Below are positions 54,927 to 64,000 of a stretch of DNA of 64,000 nucleotides, piece by piece. The position numbers and the translations under genes are program-made. The DNA is from Pseudomonas sp. M30-35. Lineage in GTDB: Bacteria > Pseudomonadota > Gammaproteobacteria > Pseudomonadales > Pseudomonadaceae. How positions within the stretch are numbered: the stretch's first letter is position 1; each line of letters starts with the position of its first letter. Below the pieces are notes generated by a model that was not told the origin of the DNA, searched no databases, and saw only the letters and a list, made by a program, of their open reading frames with translations. Location of the stretch: positions 4,030,001 through 4,094,000 of the forward strand of contig NZ_CP020892.1 in NCBI RefSeq assembly GCF_002163625.1, in the 5' to 3' direction.

Positions 54927-55004
54927 TTTCGATGCCTCCAATGCACGCCCACAATCCAAGCCGGGTTGAAGATTCAGTCTGTTTTGTAGAGCATCCAGTT
55001 TAGA

Positions 55005-55016
55005 GTACGAACGTAC
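55005..55016. promoter_or_regulatory. Short palindrome shared by tadE/fppA and pprB upstream regions
   Basis: GTACGAACGTAC lies between the divergent tadE and fppA genes. The 10-mer ACGAACGTAC recurs at 55562-55571 between fppA and pprB. Two copies in two pilus-related intergenic regions suggest a regulator site, but two examples are weak evidence. Confidence 0.35.
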
Positions 55017-55052
55017 CATTTAATGATCCTCAACTAACAGAGCACAACATCC

Positions 55053-55529
55053 ATGAATATCGCTATTTTGCTCGTCTGGTTGGCTGCCTGCGCCGTACAA
55101 GATGTGCAGCAAAAGCGCATTTCTAACTGGCTGACATTCGGAGGCATTGCCTTCGCCCTCATCTATTTATTGCTCCGCGCTGAAAGCCTGCTGGGCTATA
55201 CACCCGTGGAGGCCTTGATTGCCGTGGCCTTCGCCGTATTACTCAGCCTGCCCGGTTACATGCTTAACAAGCTGGGGGCGGCAGACGTCAAGCTGCTGGT
55301 ATTCATTGGTCTTAGCAGCAACAGCCAAATGCTATTGATGACGATTGCCATCGCCGGTATCTGCTTCATCGCGTGGGCATCCTCAGCAAACAAGATTTGG
55401 CCAACACTCGGCAGCAGCACACAGAAACGACTCAAATACCTGAAACCACACTCAAAAACAGCTTATCCGTACGGGCTATTTCTTTTCGGTGGTTTTTTGA
55501 CATCCTTTATTCTGACTAAAACTTTCTGA
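55053..55529 (+). CDS. fppA: Flp prepilin peptidase (TadV/CpaA family)
   Basis: A 158-residue aspartic peptidase of the inner membrane that cuts the leader of the Flp prepilin and pseudopilins TadE/TadF. The two catalytic Asp are in 'AVQDVQQKRISNWLT' (Asp near 16) and 'LGAADVKLLVFIG' (Asp near 77). Membrane helices surround them. It lacks the N-methylase domain of PilD, as expected for this class. It is divergent from tadE, with pprB downstream on the same strand. Confidence 0.9.
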   Translation: MNIAILLVWLAACAVQDVQQKRISNWLTFGGIAFALIYLLLRAESLLGYTPVEALIAVAFAVLLSLPGYMLNKLGAADVKLLVFIGLSSNSQMLLMTIAIAGICFIAWASSANKIWPTLGSSTQKRLKYLKPHSKTAYPYGLFLFGGFLTSFILTKTF

Positions 55530-55682
55530 ATACAAACAAAGTGCTATACCTTAAGTATGGGACGAACGTACTTACTGTCAGAAATCTTAGATTTCTAGGC
55601 ATGAGTTGCTCGGAGTCTGGGCATGAGCTGCTAACACAACATCAAAGCTATTAAAAAAATTAAAGCAACCGGGTGAGCTGAC

Positions 55683-56459
55683 ATGGAAAGGCATCAACGC
55701 GTAGTAAAACTCCTCGTCGTGGACGACGAACCGGATATCGTTGAAGAACTTTGTGAGTTCCTTAACCACAGTGGCTACATATGCATTGGTTGCCACAGCG
55801 CGCACGAAGCGATCGAATTGTTCTGTGCAGATCCGCAAATCGGCATTGTGCTCAGCGATTTGCATCTTCCGGGCAAGGATGGCATCAGCCTGATCAATAC
55901 TTTGGAGAAAACCTACGACGGTAATCGCCAGTTCGAAGCGATTATTTTCACGGGTCAAACCAAAACCCAGGATGTGGTTTCGGCAATGCGGGCGGGCGTT
56001 GCTGACTTCTATCAAAAACCGATCAATATGGATGAAGTTGGCCGAGCGGTCAGACGCCTTGAACGGCACTTGCAGGAGCGCCTCGACGATGGCGCTAAAC
56101 TCGACCAGATGAACCAGAAGCTGCACTTTCTGGCTGAGTCTATCGGCGAGTTGCATCTGGATCTGCACCAGATGCGCAGTCACTTTGGCCAGCCTGAACT
56201 CACTCCTGCCGCAGCGTCTGCTGAAGCAATCCCCGCGCACTTCAACCAGCTGTCTCCGCGGCAACTGGAAGTCGCACGCCTGATTGGCAAGGGCTTGACC
56301 AACTATCAGATCGCCTGCGAATTGGGGATTACCGAAAACACGGTGAAACTCTACGTGTCGCAGGTACTGCGCCTCACCCATATGCATAACCGCACGCAAT
56401 TGGCTTTGGCGCTGTCGCCGAGCCGAAAGAGTGAAGGCTCTGCGGCAACCGCTCATTGA
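55683..56459 (+). CDS. pprB: Response regulator PprB
   Basis: A 258-residue two-component regulator. The receiver domain (8-130) has 'LLVVDDEPDIVEEL' and phospho-acceptor Asp in 'VLSDLHLPGKDG' (near 59). A linker with helix (135-165) leads to a LuxR-type DNA-binding domain ('LSPRQLEVARLIGKGLTNYQIACELGITENTVKLYVSQVLRL', about 197-240). In P. aeruginosa PprB activates the Tad pilus and adhesin genes. Here it sits divergent from tadG and next to fppA, as there. Confidence 0.9.
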   Translation: MERHQRVVKLLVVDDEPDIVEELCEFLNHSGYICIGCHSAHEAIELFCADPQIGIVLSDLHLPGKDGISLINTLEKTYDGNRQFEAIIFTGQTKTQDVVSAMRAGVADFYQKPINMDEVGRAVRRLERHLQERLDDGAKLDQMNQKLHFLAESIGELHLDLHQMRSHFGQPELTPAAASAEAIPAHFNQLSPRQLEVARLIGKGLTNYQIACELGITENTVKLYVSQVLRLTHMHNRTQLALALSPSRKSEGSAATAH

Positions 56460-56545
56460 TGGAACGCTGCGTTTAATACTCAGCTGACCACGAGCATTTG
56501 CACCCGCAGAGCCAGTAACTGCAATAGGGCAGCGCGCTATCGAGT

Positions 56546-58618
56546 TCATAGCAACAACTCAGCGCGACTGCCGCAGGTCAGGTTGGCGCCCACGTCTGCT
56601 TCAGCTAGACCAATTCCTAAACCATCGAGTAACGTGTTAACCAGCGGATCAACCAGCGGCGAAAGTACGTTCTTGATTATCCCTTCCAAGCTGCCCAGCA
56701 GTGAATTGATAAGACCCACCGAGGAAGTTATCAAGCCGTCCAGTATGCGCGGGCTGCTGCTCGCATAGGGCTCTAAATCGATACCCGCCAAGGTATTGCG
56801 TAAGTTACCCACCACATTGTGATTGGCGGTTGCTGACTTTTCATAAGGCGCCTCTCCTACATTCGGCAGCTGATTTGCCGTCGATTCATAGACCAAAGGC
56901 ACATCCACTCCACTGCTTATCACGCCTGAATTGAGGGTGAGGCCAAGTCCGGAACGAACATCGAATCTCGCCAGTTTAGGGTCTGAAACCCAGCCCCCAC
57001 CAGCTTTCGCCCATTGCAGGCCTGCACACAACCCAAGTAAGCACGATGTCGGTCTGAGCGTTTGCTCACCCAGTTTGATTAACGCTATGGGTGCGGCGAC
57101 AGGGGTGCTGGAGGCGTTAAATATTTGGTCCAAGGCATCTGCTGAATCACTGCCCAACTTGCCGACTGCAAGGTTTAAGGCGGATGTGGTCACGTCTACA
57201 TCCAGAGTCTTATCTGTGCTGCTGGTGCAGCTGTAATCAGTAACCCTCGCTTGCGCCTCAGCGACATCGAGCATCACGTCAACTCGGCCATCAGGTAGTA
57301 CCTGGGCAGCGCTCACCTTCATACTGTTACATGCAGGCAAAAGTCCGCCACAAGCCAGTGAACCAATAAGATTTCCAACAGCACCAACCAAATTGAGGTT
57401 TAGAGCGCTATTCAAAAAACTATTTAACGACGCTCCTGCTGCGGGTTGTAAAAGGTTGTCTAAAGCGTCGGTTGCCCCACTCAAATCAATGCTCAAATAG
57501 GTGCGAATCTGCGCCGAGCGCACGGCAATCTGATTCGGCCCGTAAGGGTCTGCTTTGGCCAGTTCAGGATTACCAATGGCCGACAGCTGCGGCGGCTCGA
57601 TAACTTTGATATTCAGGGTTACATTGCTCAACCCCGGCACCGTAATGGGCAGGCTGGCAAAGGCGGCGCTTTTACTGTTTGCCAACTCGACCGTGCCCTG
57701 AACCAACTGTAGAAGGTTGAGTGCGGTGTCTAGCCCCGCCTTCTGCGTAGCGCTTTGTACATTGATCAGATCGCCCAGTTGCAACAGCGGCGAGGCCGCT
57801 GGGACCACTGCAGAAAGAGCGGTAAGCCCTGCAATCGCTGCATCCAGATTAGCGCTGGTACCCGACTGTTGCAGCGTGGTCGCTGCGACATCCAACAAGG
57901 TGCCGAGCGACAGATTTTCCTCAAGCAACGACTGATAATCCCCCGCTGTAATGCCCTGGTTGATTGCCAGTTGATCAAGATAATCCAGCAGGCTTATCTG
58001 ACTCTTGGCCAAGCCATCCCAACCCACAGCCGATAGATTGACTGAACCACCGAGCAGGCCACCAATCAGGGCGTTGAGTAGCGGAGACTGAGTTGAGTCA
58101 ACCGTTGCCAGCGTGGTGCGCAAGGTTAAGGCGGCAAGCGGCTCACGTTTGGCTGCAACGGCTTGGGCAACTATCGTCACCTGCTGGCCGAAAATCCCGC
58201 CCAGAATAAGGCTGGCGGGCACCTCGCGACGGGCGTCAACTTGAATCGCGCGGCCCAAAGTGTCTGCAGTAAAGCTACGGCGGCTGCCACTTTCATCGAC
58301 ATTACCGCATGTCGCGACCAGCGTGCGCTGGGCATCAAGGGTAAAGCCGTTACGAATTTGCGCGTTCTCGGCCGCATAGGTTTGCGCGGTCGTCGTGCCA
58401 GCACTTGCCTGGCAATTTCCATCACGAAGCACCGCTTCCAATGCAGCCATATCCGCCACACGCTGAACGCTGCGTTTTTCCAGATACAAGCGACCGCTGT
58501 CGATTGCCAGCATTAAAAAGGCAAGCGCCATCAGCATCACCAAAGCCGCCATGATGCCAATCGCACCGCGCTGGCGTTTATAGCTCAGCGCATGTTGAGG
58601 AGAACGCCTGCTAACCAT
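56546..58618 (-). CDS. tadG: TadG-like pilus-associated protein
   Basis: A 690-residue protein. The N-terminus 'RQRGAIGIMAALVMLMALAFLMLAIDSGRLYLEKRSVQRVADMAALEA' is the TadG/TadE-type membrane anchor followed by the Tad-domain motif. The remainder is a large extracytoplasmic domain rich in Ala, Leu and Ser with paired cysteines. TadG is thought to help anchor or assemble the Flp pilus. ATG 58618 follows AGGAGCAATAGC; 16 more residues from 58666 would come from repeat DNA. Confidence 0.87.
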   Translation of the reverse strand: MVSRRSPQHALSYKRQRGAIGIMAALVMLMALAFLMLAIDSGRLYLEKRSVQRVADMAALEAVLRDGNCQASAGTTTAQTYAAENAQIRNGFTLDAQRTLVATCGNVDESGSRRSFTADTLGRAIQVDARREVPASLILGGIFGQQVTIVAQAVAAKREPLAALTLRTTLATVDSTQSPLLNALIGGLLGGSVNLSAVGWDGLAKSQISLLDYLDQLAINQGITAGDYQSLLEENLSLGTLLDVAATTLQQSGTSANLDAAIAGLTALSAVVPAASPLLQLGDLINVQSATQKAGLDTALNLLQLVQGTVELANSKSAAFASLPITVPGLSNVTLNIKVIEPPQLSAIGNPELAKADPYGPNQIAVRSAQIRTYLSIDLSGATDALDNLLQPAAGASLNSFLNSALNLNLVGAVGNLIGSLACGGLLPACNSMKVSAAQVLPDGRVDVMLDVAEAQARVTDYSCTSSTDKTLDVDVTTSALNLAVGKLGSDSADALDQIFNASSTPVAAPIALIKLGEQTLRPTSCLLGLCAGLQWAKAGGGWVSDPKLARFDVRSGLGLTLNSGVISSGVDVPLVYESTANQLPNVGEAPYEKSATANHNVVGNLRNTLAGIDLEPYASSSPRILDGLITSSVGLINSLLGSLEGIIKNVLSPLVDPLVNTLLDGLGIGLAEADVGANLTCGSRAELLL

Positions 58619-58635
58619 GCTATTGCTCCTGCGCG

Positions 58636-58724
58636 TAGGGTGTGACAAGTGCAACTTGTCCACCATCGTTGAATCTATTCACCGCTGAAACGGCGGACAA
58701 AAAAAGCGTTGTCCGCCCTGCTAG
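58636..58724. repeat. Intergenic repeat with hairpin upstream of tadG
   Basis: TAGGGTGTGACAAGTGCAAC...TTGTCCACC followed by GGCGGACAA...TTGTCCGCC belongs to the same dispersed family as 4009-4445 and 37804-38012. The second hairpin with its A/T-run lies directly after the DUF3613 stop codon and may end the tadZABCD transcript before tadG. Confidence 0.65.
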
Positions 58725-59023
58725 TTACTGCCGCCAGTTGACATTTGTCCGCCCGTTTCCTGTTCATAAAACTCAGGAATCGAATGGCTATAACTGTCGA
58801 GCCAACGCTGGTATGCCAGTTCACGCTCAGCCGGTGTCGCCCTTTGCAACTTCATTGACGCAGCCCGTCCATCACGCTGGATAGCTAACCAACTTTCGGT
58901 TTTTGAATGCTGCGGTATCGGCCTGCTAGTTGCTGGTTCTTCCGCGTGGACAGATGCCGGATAGAGCAAACCCAAAGCAATCAGATAACAGACGGCCAAA
59001 GGGTGTTTTGGCAAGCCGTTCAT
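58721..59023 (-). CDS. DUF3613 protein of the tad locus
   Basis: A 100-residue secreted protein with a signal peptide (1-27, cleavage after VHA). The domain contains 'TESWLAIQRDGRAAS' and 'LSPAERE'-like 'ATPAERELAYQRWLDSYSHSIPEFY', the DUF3613 pattern found in Tad pilus loci. Its ATG overlaps the tadD stop by four bases. Its job is unknown. Confidence 0.82.
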   Translation of the reverse strand: MNGLPKHPLAVCYLIALGLLYPASVHAEEPATSRPIPQHSKTESWLAIQRDGRAASMKLQRATPAERELAYQRWLDSYSHSIPEFYEQETGGQMSTGGSN

Positions 59024-59799
59024 GGCTGGACTTCCTGTTCAATTTGGCTGATGGTTTCGGCGAATACACCGATTGTGGCGACAGCTGCTTGCTCAGTTTC
59101 TGCCCCCTGAGTGGCCAGCGGTAATGGGGCCTGCCCTGCGGACTTAAGTTGTTCGGAACGCTGCAACGCTTCACGGACCTGTGCAGCGCTTAGGTGCAGG
59201 CGGGAAACCAGATCGGCGGCTTGCTGCGACTTGTTTTCTACAAACAGCAGAGCCAGCAGGTTGGTCGCTGGCAAGCTGTCTGACTGGCTCAATTCAACAG
59301 CGGTTAAAAATTCAAAGCGGGCGTCATCGGTACGCTTTTGCGTTAGGTAAACCATGCCAAGGTCATTGCGAATCTTGGCATCGGTTGGTGCCAGAGCAGC
59401 TGCGCGTTCGAGACGCTGTAAGGCCTCGGCTTGATCGCCGCGCGCGGAGGCAATTTGGCCAAGACCTTGCTCACCAGCGGCCGTCAGACAGGTTCCAATC
59501 AAACTTTGATAAAGCGCCTGTGCCTCTCCGCGACCAATACTGCGCATGATCCGCGCTTGGCGCAAACGCACCTCTGGTGAGGATTGCGGCAGCCCTTGCA
59601 AGTTAGCCAACGCCGCATACAGGCGCCCCTCATCCGCCATCTCTTTGGCCAGGTTCAGCGCCAATTCCTGCTCCTGGGAGGGTTTGTTGGCGCAGTCTTT
59701 AGCGTTATCTGCGGCATACCCCGGCATTATCTGATTCGCCGTACAGCCACTTAACACCACGGCGCACAACACGCTGCCAAACACTGTCGCAAACTTCAT
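59020..59799 (-). CDS. tadD: TadD, tetratricopeptide lipoprotein of the Flp pilus
   Basis: A 259-residue lipoprotein (lipobox LSGC, Cys19) with TPR-like repeats, for example 'GQIASARGDQAEALQRLERAAALAPTDAKIRNDLGMVYLTQKRTDDARFEF'. TadD pilotins help assemble the outer-membrane secretin RcpA. It overlaps tadC by four bases and the DUF3613 gene by four, so translation of the run is coupled. Confidence 0.88.
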   Translation of the reverse strand: MKFATVFGSVLCAVVLSGCTANQIMPGYAADNAKDCANKPSQEQELALNLAKEMADEGRLYAALANLQGLPQSSPEVRLRQARIMRSIGRGEAQALYQSLIGTCLTAAGEQGLGQIASARGDQAEALQRLERAAALAPTDAKIRNDLGMVYLTQKRTDDARFEFLTAVELSQSDSLPATNLLALLFVENKSQQAADLVSRLHLSAAQVREALQRSEQLKSAGQAPLPLATQGAETEQAAVATIGVFAETISQIEQEVQP

Positions 59800-60698
59800 G
59801 AAATACCTCCAAGGGCGCGGCCTATTGCACTCATTCCTGGCCCGGCCAGAACGATCAGCAATGCAGGAAACAGGAACAGCATCATCACCACCGACATCTT
59901 CCCTGACAGCTTGGAGATGTATTCCTGAAGGTTGGTCAAGCGGCGTTCATCAAGCAGCTTTTTCAGCGCCAGCAGAGAACTCATTGCACCGCCGCCTTGG
60001 CGAATAAGCTGCTGCAAAATCGCCAAGCTATCGCTCAGTTCATCAACATCCAATTGTTTGCCCATGATGCTAAGTTCATCTGCCAGCTCCAGCCCTGAGT
60101 CAACATGCTTGAGCACTGCATCGAGTTCTGTCGTAAGCACTGGCAGCAGCTTTTTACTTTCCAGGCTGATAACCCGCAGGGACTGTTCAACCGTCAAGCC
60201 TGCATCAAATAAAATGCGCAACAGCGGAATGAATATGGAGACTTCGTTAACCAGTTGCTGTTGTCGCCGGGCCGCCGCCATTGACAGCACGCGTTTGGGC
60301 AATAAAAAACCGCAACCCAAGGCCAGGATCCAGAACACCCAGACTTTTTCCGGGGGTTCAGCCAGAAACGAAATCACCAGTACCACCAGCCCCAACATGA
60401 GAAACGGCAACAGTAATTGGCAGGCCATGTACAAGGCCCGCTGATTGGCCCGCCGCCAGCCAATACGGTTGAGCAGTACGTGCGTTTCACCATCAAGGCT
60501 GAGTAGCTTGCGCCCCAAAACACTGCGGCCAAGCTGCTGTATGAGTGCATCACCCCGCCGTCCCTTATGCTGAGGTTGCTCGCGGCCACCAACCAGGCGC
60601 TTGGCAACAAGAGCCCGCACCCGCTGTTGCTGTAATGCATTGGCAATCAACAATGCAGCCGCCATGGACAGCAGCAATACCATCACCGCCCAAGCCAT
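59796..60698 (-). CDS. tadC: TadC, Flp pilus inner-membrane platform protein
   Basis: A 300-residue type II secretion F-domain protein: 'NEVSIFIPLLRILFDAGLTVEQSLRVI' near 145-171 and helices at 1-20, 88-115 and 265-290. Together with TadB it forms the platform on which the ATPase TadA acts. It starts one base after tadB stops. Confidence 0.9.
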   Translation of the reverse strand: MAWAVMVLLLSMAAALLIANALQQQRVRALVAKRLVGGREQPQHKGRRGDALIQQLGRSVLGRKLLSLDGETHVLLNRIGWRRANQRALYMACQLLLPFLMLGLVVLVISFLAEPPEKVWVFWILALGCGFLLPKRVLSMAAARRQQQLVNEVSIFIPLLRILFDAGLTVEQSLRVISLESKKLLPVLTTELDAVLKHVDSGLELADELSIMGKQLDVDELSDSLAILQQLIRQGGGAMSSLLALKKLLDERRLTNLQEYISKLSGKMSVVMMLFLFPALLIVLAGPGMSAIGRALGGIS

Positions 60699-60699
60699 G

Positions 60700-61596
60700 T
60701 CAGATACTCCTCAGCATGCGCCACAACATCACAGTGCCCAGCACTTGTAGGATGAATGCGCAAAGGAGCATTTTTTGGCCGCTGCTATCGAGCCACATGC
60801 TCATCAAATAGCTTGGATTAACCGCCAGGATATAGGCGGCCATCGAAACCGGGAGTACCCCCAGCACCACAGCCGTCAGCCGTGTTTCGCCGGTCATTGC
60901 ACGGAGCTGCCGGGCGATTTGTTCGCGCTCCTGAATCACTTTGATCAGGCCGGCCAATAACTCGCTGGCACTGCCACCAAAGCGATGATTAACCTTGACA
61001 CCTAAGGCGAGAATACGCAGCTCTTCTTGCTCATACAGTTCGGCGACATCATCCAGTGCCTCCGGCAAGCTAACGCCTAATTTGACGTTACGCTGCACGC
61101 GCGCCAATGCACCATGCAGTGGTTCTGGCGCGGTATCGATACCTTTGACCAATGCATCACCCAAAGTCCGACCTGTTTGCAGGCTGCGCATAACCTGATC
61201 GAGCATCTGCGGCAACTGATGCACCACGCGTCGCAGACGCCGGCGATAACGCCAACTCAGGAACATATGCAGGCCTAACGGCGGCACCACCAGCGCAACC
61301 AAAGCAAACATCCAGCCACCGACGAGTTGACCCAGTACCAGTAGCACCATCCAGAGGCTGAACAAGAGCCCGAGCCGCTCATTGGGTAGCTTCAGACCTG
61401 CCCGCAGAAACGCACGTTCCAGCCAGCCCCAACGGGTATCCTTGATCATTTCAGGCTTGGCTTGTCCAAGCCGCTCAATCACATGCTCGGTGCGTGACTG
61501 GCGCCAGCCATACTGCATAACCAGCAAGGCCAACGCTGCCAATATCAGGCAAATTGCAGCCAACAGCAGCGACGCGTTCACTGCAGTTCCCGCCAA
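60700..61596 (-). CDS. tadB: TadB, Flp pilus inner-membrane platform protein
   Basis: A 298-residue paralogue of TadC with a T2SF domain ('HQLPQMLDQVMRSLQTGRTLGDALVKGIDTAPEPL' and 'RFGGSASELLAGLIKVIQEREQIARQLRAMTGE') and four helices. It overlaps tadA by 19 bases, indicating coupled translation. Confidence 0.9.
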   Translation of the reverse strand: MAGTAVNASLLLAAICLILAALALLVMQYGWRQSRTEHVIERLGQAKPEMIKDTRWGWLERAFLRAGLKLPNERLGLLFSLWMVLLVLGQLVGGWMFALVALVVPPLGLHMFLSWRYRRRLRRVVHQLPQMLDQVMRSLQTGRTLGDALVKGIDTAPEPLHGALARVQRNVKLGVSLPEALDDVAELYEQEELRILALGVKVNHRFGGSASELLAGLIKVIQEREQIARQLRAMTGETRLTAVVLGVLPVSMAAYILAVNPSYLMSMWLDSSGQKMLLCAFILQVLGTVMLWRMLRSI

Positions 61597-62849
61597 GTAT
61601 GCTGAAGTTTTTCACTGGCGGGATTCATTGCCTCGCGAACGAATTTGCCAGAGTGACGCTCGAGTCGGAACAACGTGTTGGTGACGTAAACATCATCACG
61701 AATCCCGACCACCTCGACCACTTCACTGACGCAGCGGCGGCCATTGGGCAAGCGGGTCAGCTGGATAACTACGTCCAGTGCAGCGCAAATCATCTGGCGC
61801 AACGTACGCTCAGCTACCTGGCGCCCGGTGAGGCCGACCAAGGTTTCCAGGCGCAACAATGCATCTTGCGCGCTGTTCGCATGCACCGTGCTCATTGAAC
61901 CGTCGTGGCCAGTGTTCATGGCCTGCAATACGTCGATCACTTCAACGCCGCGAATCTCGCCGAGAATGATCCGGTCCGGTCGCATCCGTAAGGCGTTACG
62001 AATCAGATCACTGGCAGCCACTTCACCATGCCCTTCAGCATTTGGCGGACGGGTTTCGAGGCGCACCACGTGCGGGTGATTAAGTTGCAACTCAGCGGTG
62101 TCTTCGATGGTGACAATCCGCTCATGCTCAGCGACCAATAAGCTCATGACATTGAGCATGGTGGTTTTACCGGTGCCAGTGCCGCCGCTCACCAGCACGT
62201 TGCAGCGTTGGCTCACGGCCAGCCGAATAAACTGTAGGACCGCTTTATCAACCGACTGATGCGCAAGCAAATCCGCACTTTGCAGTAAGTCCTTGCGAAA
62301 CTTACGCACTGACAGGCAAGGGCCATCAAGCGCGATTGGCGGAATAATCGCGTTGACCCGACTGCCGTCTGGCATGCGCGCATCGACCATGGGGCAAGAC
62401 TCATCGAGCCTGCGCCCTAGCGGTGCCAAAATTCGCTGAATCACTCGCTGCACGTGCTGATCATCAATAAACCGCAGGTCGCTTTGATGAAGCATGCCGT
62501 CACGTTCGATAAATACGCGATTCGGGCCATTGACCAGAATCTCCGTTACCGAAGCGTCGTGTAGCAGCACTTCAAGCGGGCCAAAACCAGTAAGTTCATC
62601 AACCAATTCTTCTGCCAGCCGCTCCATCTCATAACGCGACACGGCAAGGTGATGGCGATTGACGTAATCAACCACGCGATCAGTGACAAAACGCGAAACC
62701 TGCGGCCGCGGGCTCTCAAGAATATTGACCCCTTCATCATCAATTGCATCGATGATGAAGCGGTGCAGGACCAGTTTCAGACCCTGTCCGTCATATTGGC
62801 CTTCCTGACTGTAACGGGCGGTGCCGCCAAACAGTGTTTCGCCACTCAT
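61578..62849 (-). CDS. tadA: TadA, Flp pilus assembly ATPase
   Basis: A 423-residue secretion ATPase of the CpaF/VirB11 group, cytosolic motor of the pilus. Walker A is '[17 protein letters not shown]' (near 219-235). The Asp/His boxes are '[25 protein letters not shown]' and '[15 protein letters not shown]', followed by '[17 protein letters not shown]'. ATG 62849 follows GGAGGAAATCCGC and overlaps the tadZ stop (ATGA). The longer start at 62876 lies inside tadZ. Confidence 0.93.
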   Translation of the reverse strand: MSGETLFGGTARYSQEGQYDGQGLKLVLHRFIIDAIDDEGVNILESPRPQVSRFVTDRVVDYVNRHHLAVSRYEMERLAEELVDELTGFGPLEVLLHDASVTEILVNGPNRVFIERDGMLHQSDLRFIDDQHVQRVIQRILAPLGRRLDESCPMVDARMPDGSRVNAIIPPIALDGPCLSVRKFRKDLLQSADLLAHQSVDKAVLQFIRLAVSQRCNVLVSGGTGTGKTTMLNVMSLLVAEHERIVTIEDTAELQLNHPHVVRLETRPPNAEGHGEVAASDLIRNALRMRPDRIILGEIRGVEVIDVLQAMNTGHDGSMSTVHANSAQDALLRLETLVGLTGRQVAERTLRQMICAALDVVIQLTRLPNGRRCVSEVVEVVGIRDDVYVTNTLFRLERHSGKFVREAMNPASEKLQHTWRELQ

Positions 62850-64000
62850 GCGGATTTCCTCCGCGGCCATGGCCAACGTGATGCGCGCGCCTCTTTACGC
62901 CGCTCAGCCAACAGGCAACCTAAATGTCGAAGTGCTTTGCTGATCCGCTCACGGGGTGACACATCAAACAAACTGCGGCCCAGGTTACGCGCACTCATTC
63001 GTACTTCCGGGCTGGACGGCAGCACTTCAATCACCGGCAGCGCAAAGGTTTTGCCCAGGGTTTCGCTGTCCGGGGCAACGCTAGGCATGTAACGGTCAAC
63101 CAGCAGGCTGGCGTTGTTCAACTTAATCCCGGCATCGCGCCAGTTAGCCAGCAATTCAAGATTGCGCTGACACCCCGAAACGCCCTGATCGGTGCACCAC
63201 AGCAGCCGCTCGGCATTACTCGCAAACAGGCGTAGCGCTTCGCTGTCAGGCTGGCCTGCAAGGTTGACCACTATGTATTGGAAGTGTTGGCGAAGCGCTC
63301 CAAGTAGCAGGTACAACTCCGCAGCAGTGGCAATTTCAAGCGGTTGATCTTTAGCCGTTTGCGAGAGTACGCGCATGCCACATCCCGTCTGGCTGAATGC
63401 GCTGTCAATCAGGCTTGCATCCATACGCCGGGTATTGCGAATAGCATCGGCAAAATTGAACGAGGCTTGCAGGCCCAATGTGGCCAAGCAGTCGCCCGGC
63501 GGCAACCCCAAATCGAGAAGCAAGGTGGTTTGACTGGTCTGCGAAATCGCCAGCGCCAAATGGCTGGAAATCAAACTTGCATCGGCATCTTGTTGACGGC
63601 AATACAGCGCGATCAATTTGCCGGCTTGTGCGCTCGGTTGCAGGCTCGGCATACGCCGACTCAGATGACGAACTAAACCTGTAACCTCGCTGGTACGCGC
63701 CCCGTAGGCAATAAAATCACGCGCACCCGCACGCATGGCGCTCAATACCAACTGGTTATCCAAACCATCGCCCAACGCCACAATTGCCAGCATCGGCTTG
63801 GCTTCAAGCACACCTTCAATGAGTGAGCTTTGCGCCACTAGATTTTCACGATCGAGGCCAACAAATAACAAACCGGCACCGGTCACGTCCGCCAGTGATA
63901 ACACTTCGTTTAAAGCACCATGACCGACTTTGAGCACTTCGCCCAATGAGTTCAATGATCCCCGCAACCACTCAAGATCGGCGTCATTACGGGTCAAGGC
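62846..64000 (-). CDS. tadZ: TadZ/CpaE-like pilus localisation protein (partial at window end)
   Basis: At least 384 residues; the frame is open to the last base, so the first residues may be outside the window. The N-terminal third is receiver-like ('LFVGLDRENLVAQSSLIEGVLEAKPMLAIVALGDGLD') and the rest is a ParA/MinD-like atypical ATPase domain ('LIALYCRQQDADASLISSHLALAISQTSQTTLLLDLGLPPGDCLATLG', 'YIVVNLAGQPDSEALRLFA'). The usual P-loop lysines are not evident, as in other TadZ proteins. It positions the pilus machinery at the cell pole in other bacteria. Confidence 0.87.
   Translation of the reverse strand, partial: ALTRNDADLEWLRGSLNSLGEVLKVGHGALNEVLSLADVTGAGLLFVGLDRENLVAQSSLIEGVLEAKPMLAIVALGDGLDNQLVLSAMRAGARDFIAYGARTSEVTGLVRHLSRRMPSLQPSAQAGKLIALYCRQQDADASLISSHLALAISQTSQTTLLLDLGLPPGDCLATLGLQASFNFADAIRNTRRMDASLIDSAFSQTGCGMRVLSQTAKDQPLEIATAAELYLLLGALRQHFQYIVVNLAGQPDSEALRLFASNAERLLWCTDQGVSGCQRNLELLANWRDAGIKLNNASLLVDRYMPSVAPDSETLGKTFALPVIEVLPSSPEVRMSARNLGRSLFDVSPRERISKALRHLGCLLAERRKEARASRWPWPRRKSA

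Noticed and set aside
54927..55019. Longer tadE start at 55019
   Set aside because: ATG 54926 has a GGAGG site at good distance and, after removing the insertion, gives a standard TadE N-terminus; the upstream part overlaps the palindrome and promoter region.
55587..56549. 320-residue minus-strand open frame opposite pprB
   Set aside because: It lies entirely opposite a well-supported response-regulator gene and its residue composition shows no domain pattern.

Overview
The window is a chromosomal segment of a Pseudomonas-type gammaproteobacterium. The evidence is the cioAB cyanide-insensitive oxidase, a Tat-exported selenoprotein formate dehydrogenase next to selA/selB and tRNA-Sec, a type IVb (Tad/Flp) pilus locus with FppA/PprA/PprB arranged as I recall it from P. 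aeruginosa, and other typical pseudomonad genes (RlmG, TrmA, RIO-type kinase, YpfJ protease, thiolase/SDR/AraC/MaoC set). Most genes are ordinary housekeeping or metabolic genes of moderate GC. The species cannot be named from this sequence.

Layout. 1-4 kb: rlmG and a polar amino-acid ABC transporter, followed by a 112-bp tandem repeat array. 4.4-7 kb: cioA-cioB-small DUF2474 protein. 7.4-14.5 kb: MocA-like/XdhC pair, MFS exporter, AzgA-type purine permease, trmA, DUF4345 protein, YpfJ protease. 14.5-22 kb: a MITE-like palindromic element, RIO kinase, LysR regulator, DUF2218 protein, and a BvgS-like hybrid kinase with a response regulator whose HD-GYP domain has lost metal ligands. 22-31 kb: thiolase, SDR, AraC, MaoC dehydratase, MazG-like/cmoM pair, two DUF4136 lipoproteins, and an overlapping GNAT-DsrE-lipoyl carrier operon. 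31-36.7 kb: a visibly more GC-rich island with Na+/dicarboxylate symporter, RidA, threo-3-hydroxyaspartate ammonia-lyase (L-type), YheO-like regulator and D-threo-3-hydroxyaspartate dehydratase. It is bordered by two broken asparaginase remnants and holds a fragment of an ornithine-cyclodeaminase-family gene. It looks like a hydroxyaspartate utilisation module.

38-42 kb is the most unusual stretch. An intact tRNA-Sec (selC) is separated from a duplicated tRNA-Sec 5' half and promoter by AT-rich cassette DNA carrying integron-type attC sites and no integrase. The cassette DNA lies in two blocks, each flanked by inverted copies of a CAGACCACG/CGTGGTCTG motif. Between the blocks sits another segment ending in a tRNA-Sec 3' end in inverted orientation. 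Two of the genes here are frameshifted and a third lacks its 5' end.

42-51.4 kb: ydjM-like, selB, selA, fdhE, fdnI, fdnH, fdnG. The fdnG reading frame contains an in-frame TGA (Sec197) followed by a SECIS-like hairpin, so selC, selA, selB and their client enzyme are all in one place. 51.5-64 kb: pprA, tadE, fppA, pprB, tadG, DUF3613 gene, tadD, tadC, tadB, tadA, tadZ (cut by the window end). tadE carries a 170-bp MITE-like insertion with a 4-bp target duplication. The insertion kept the reading frame and adds 58 residues to the protein.
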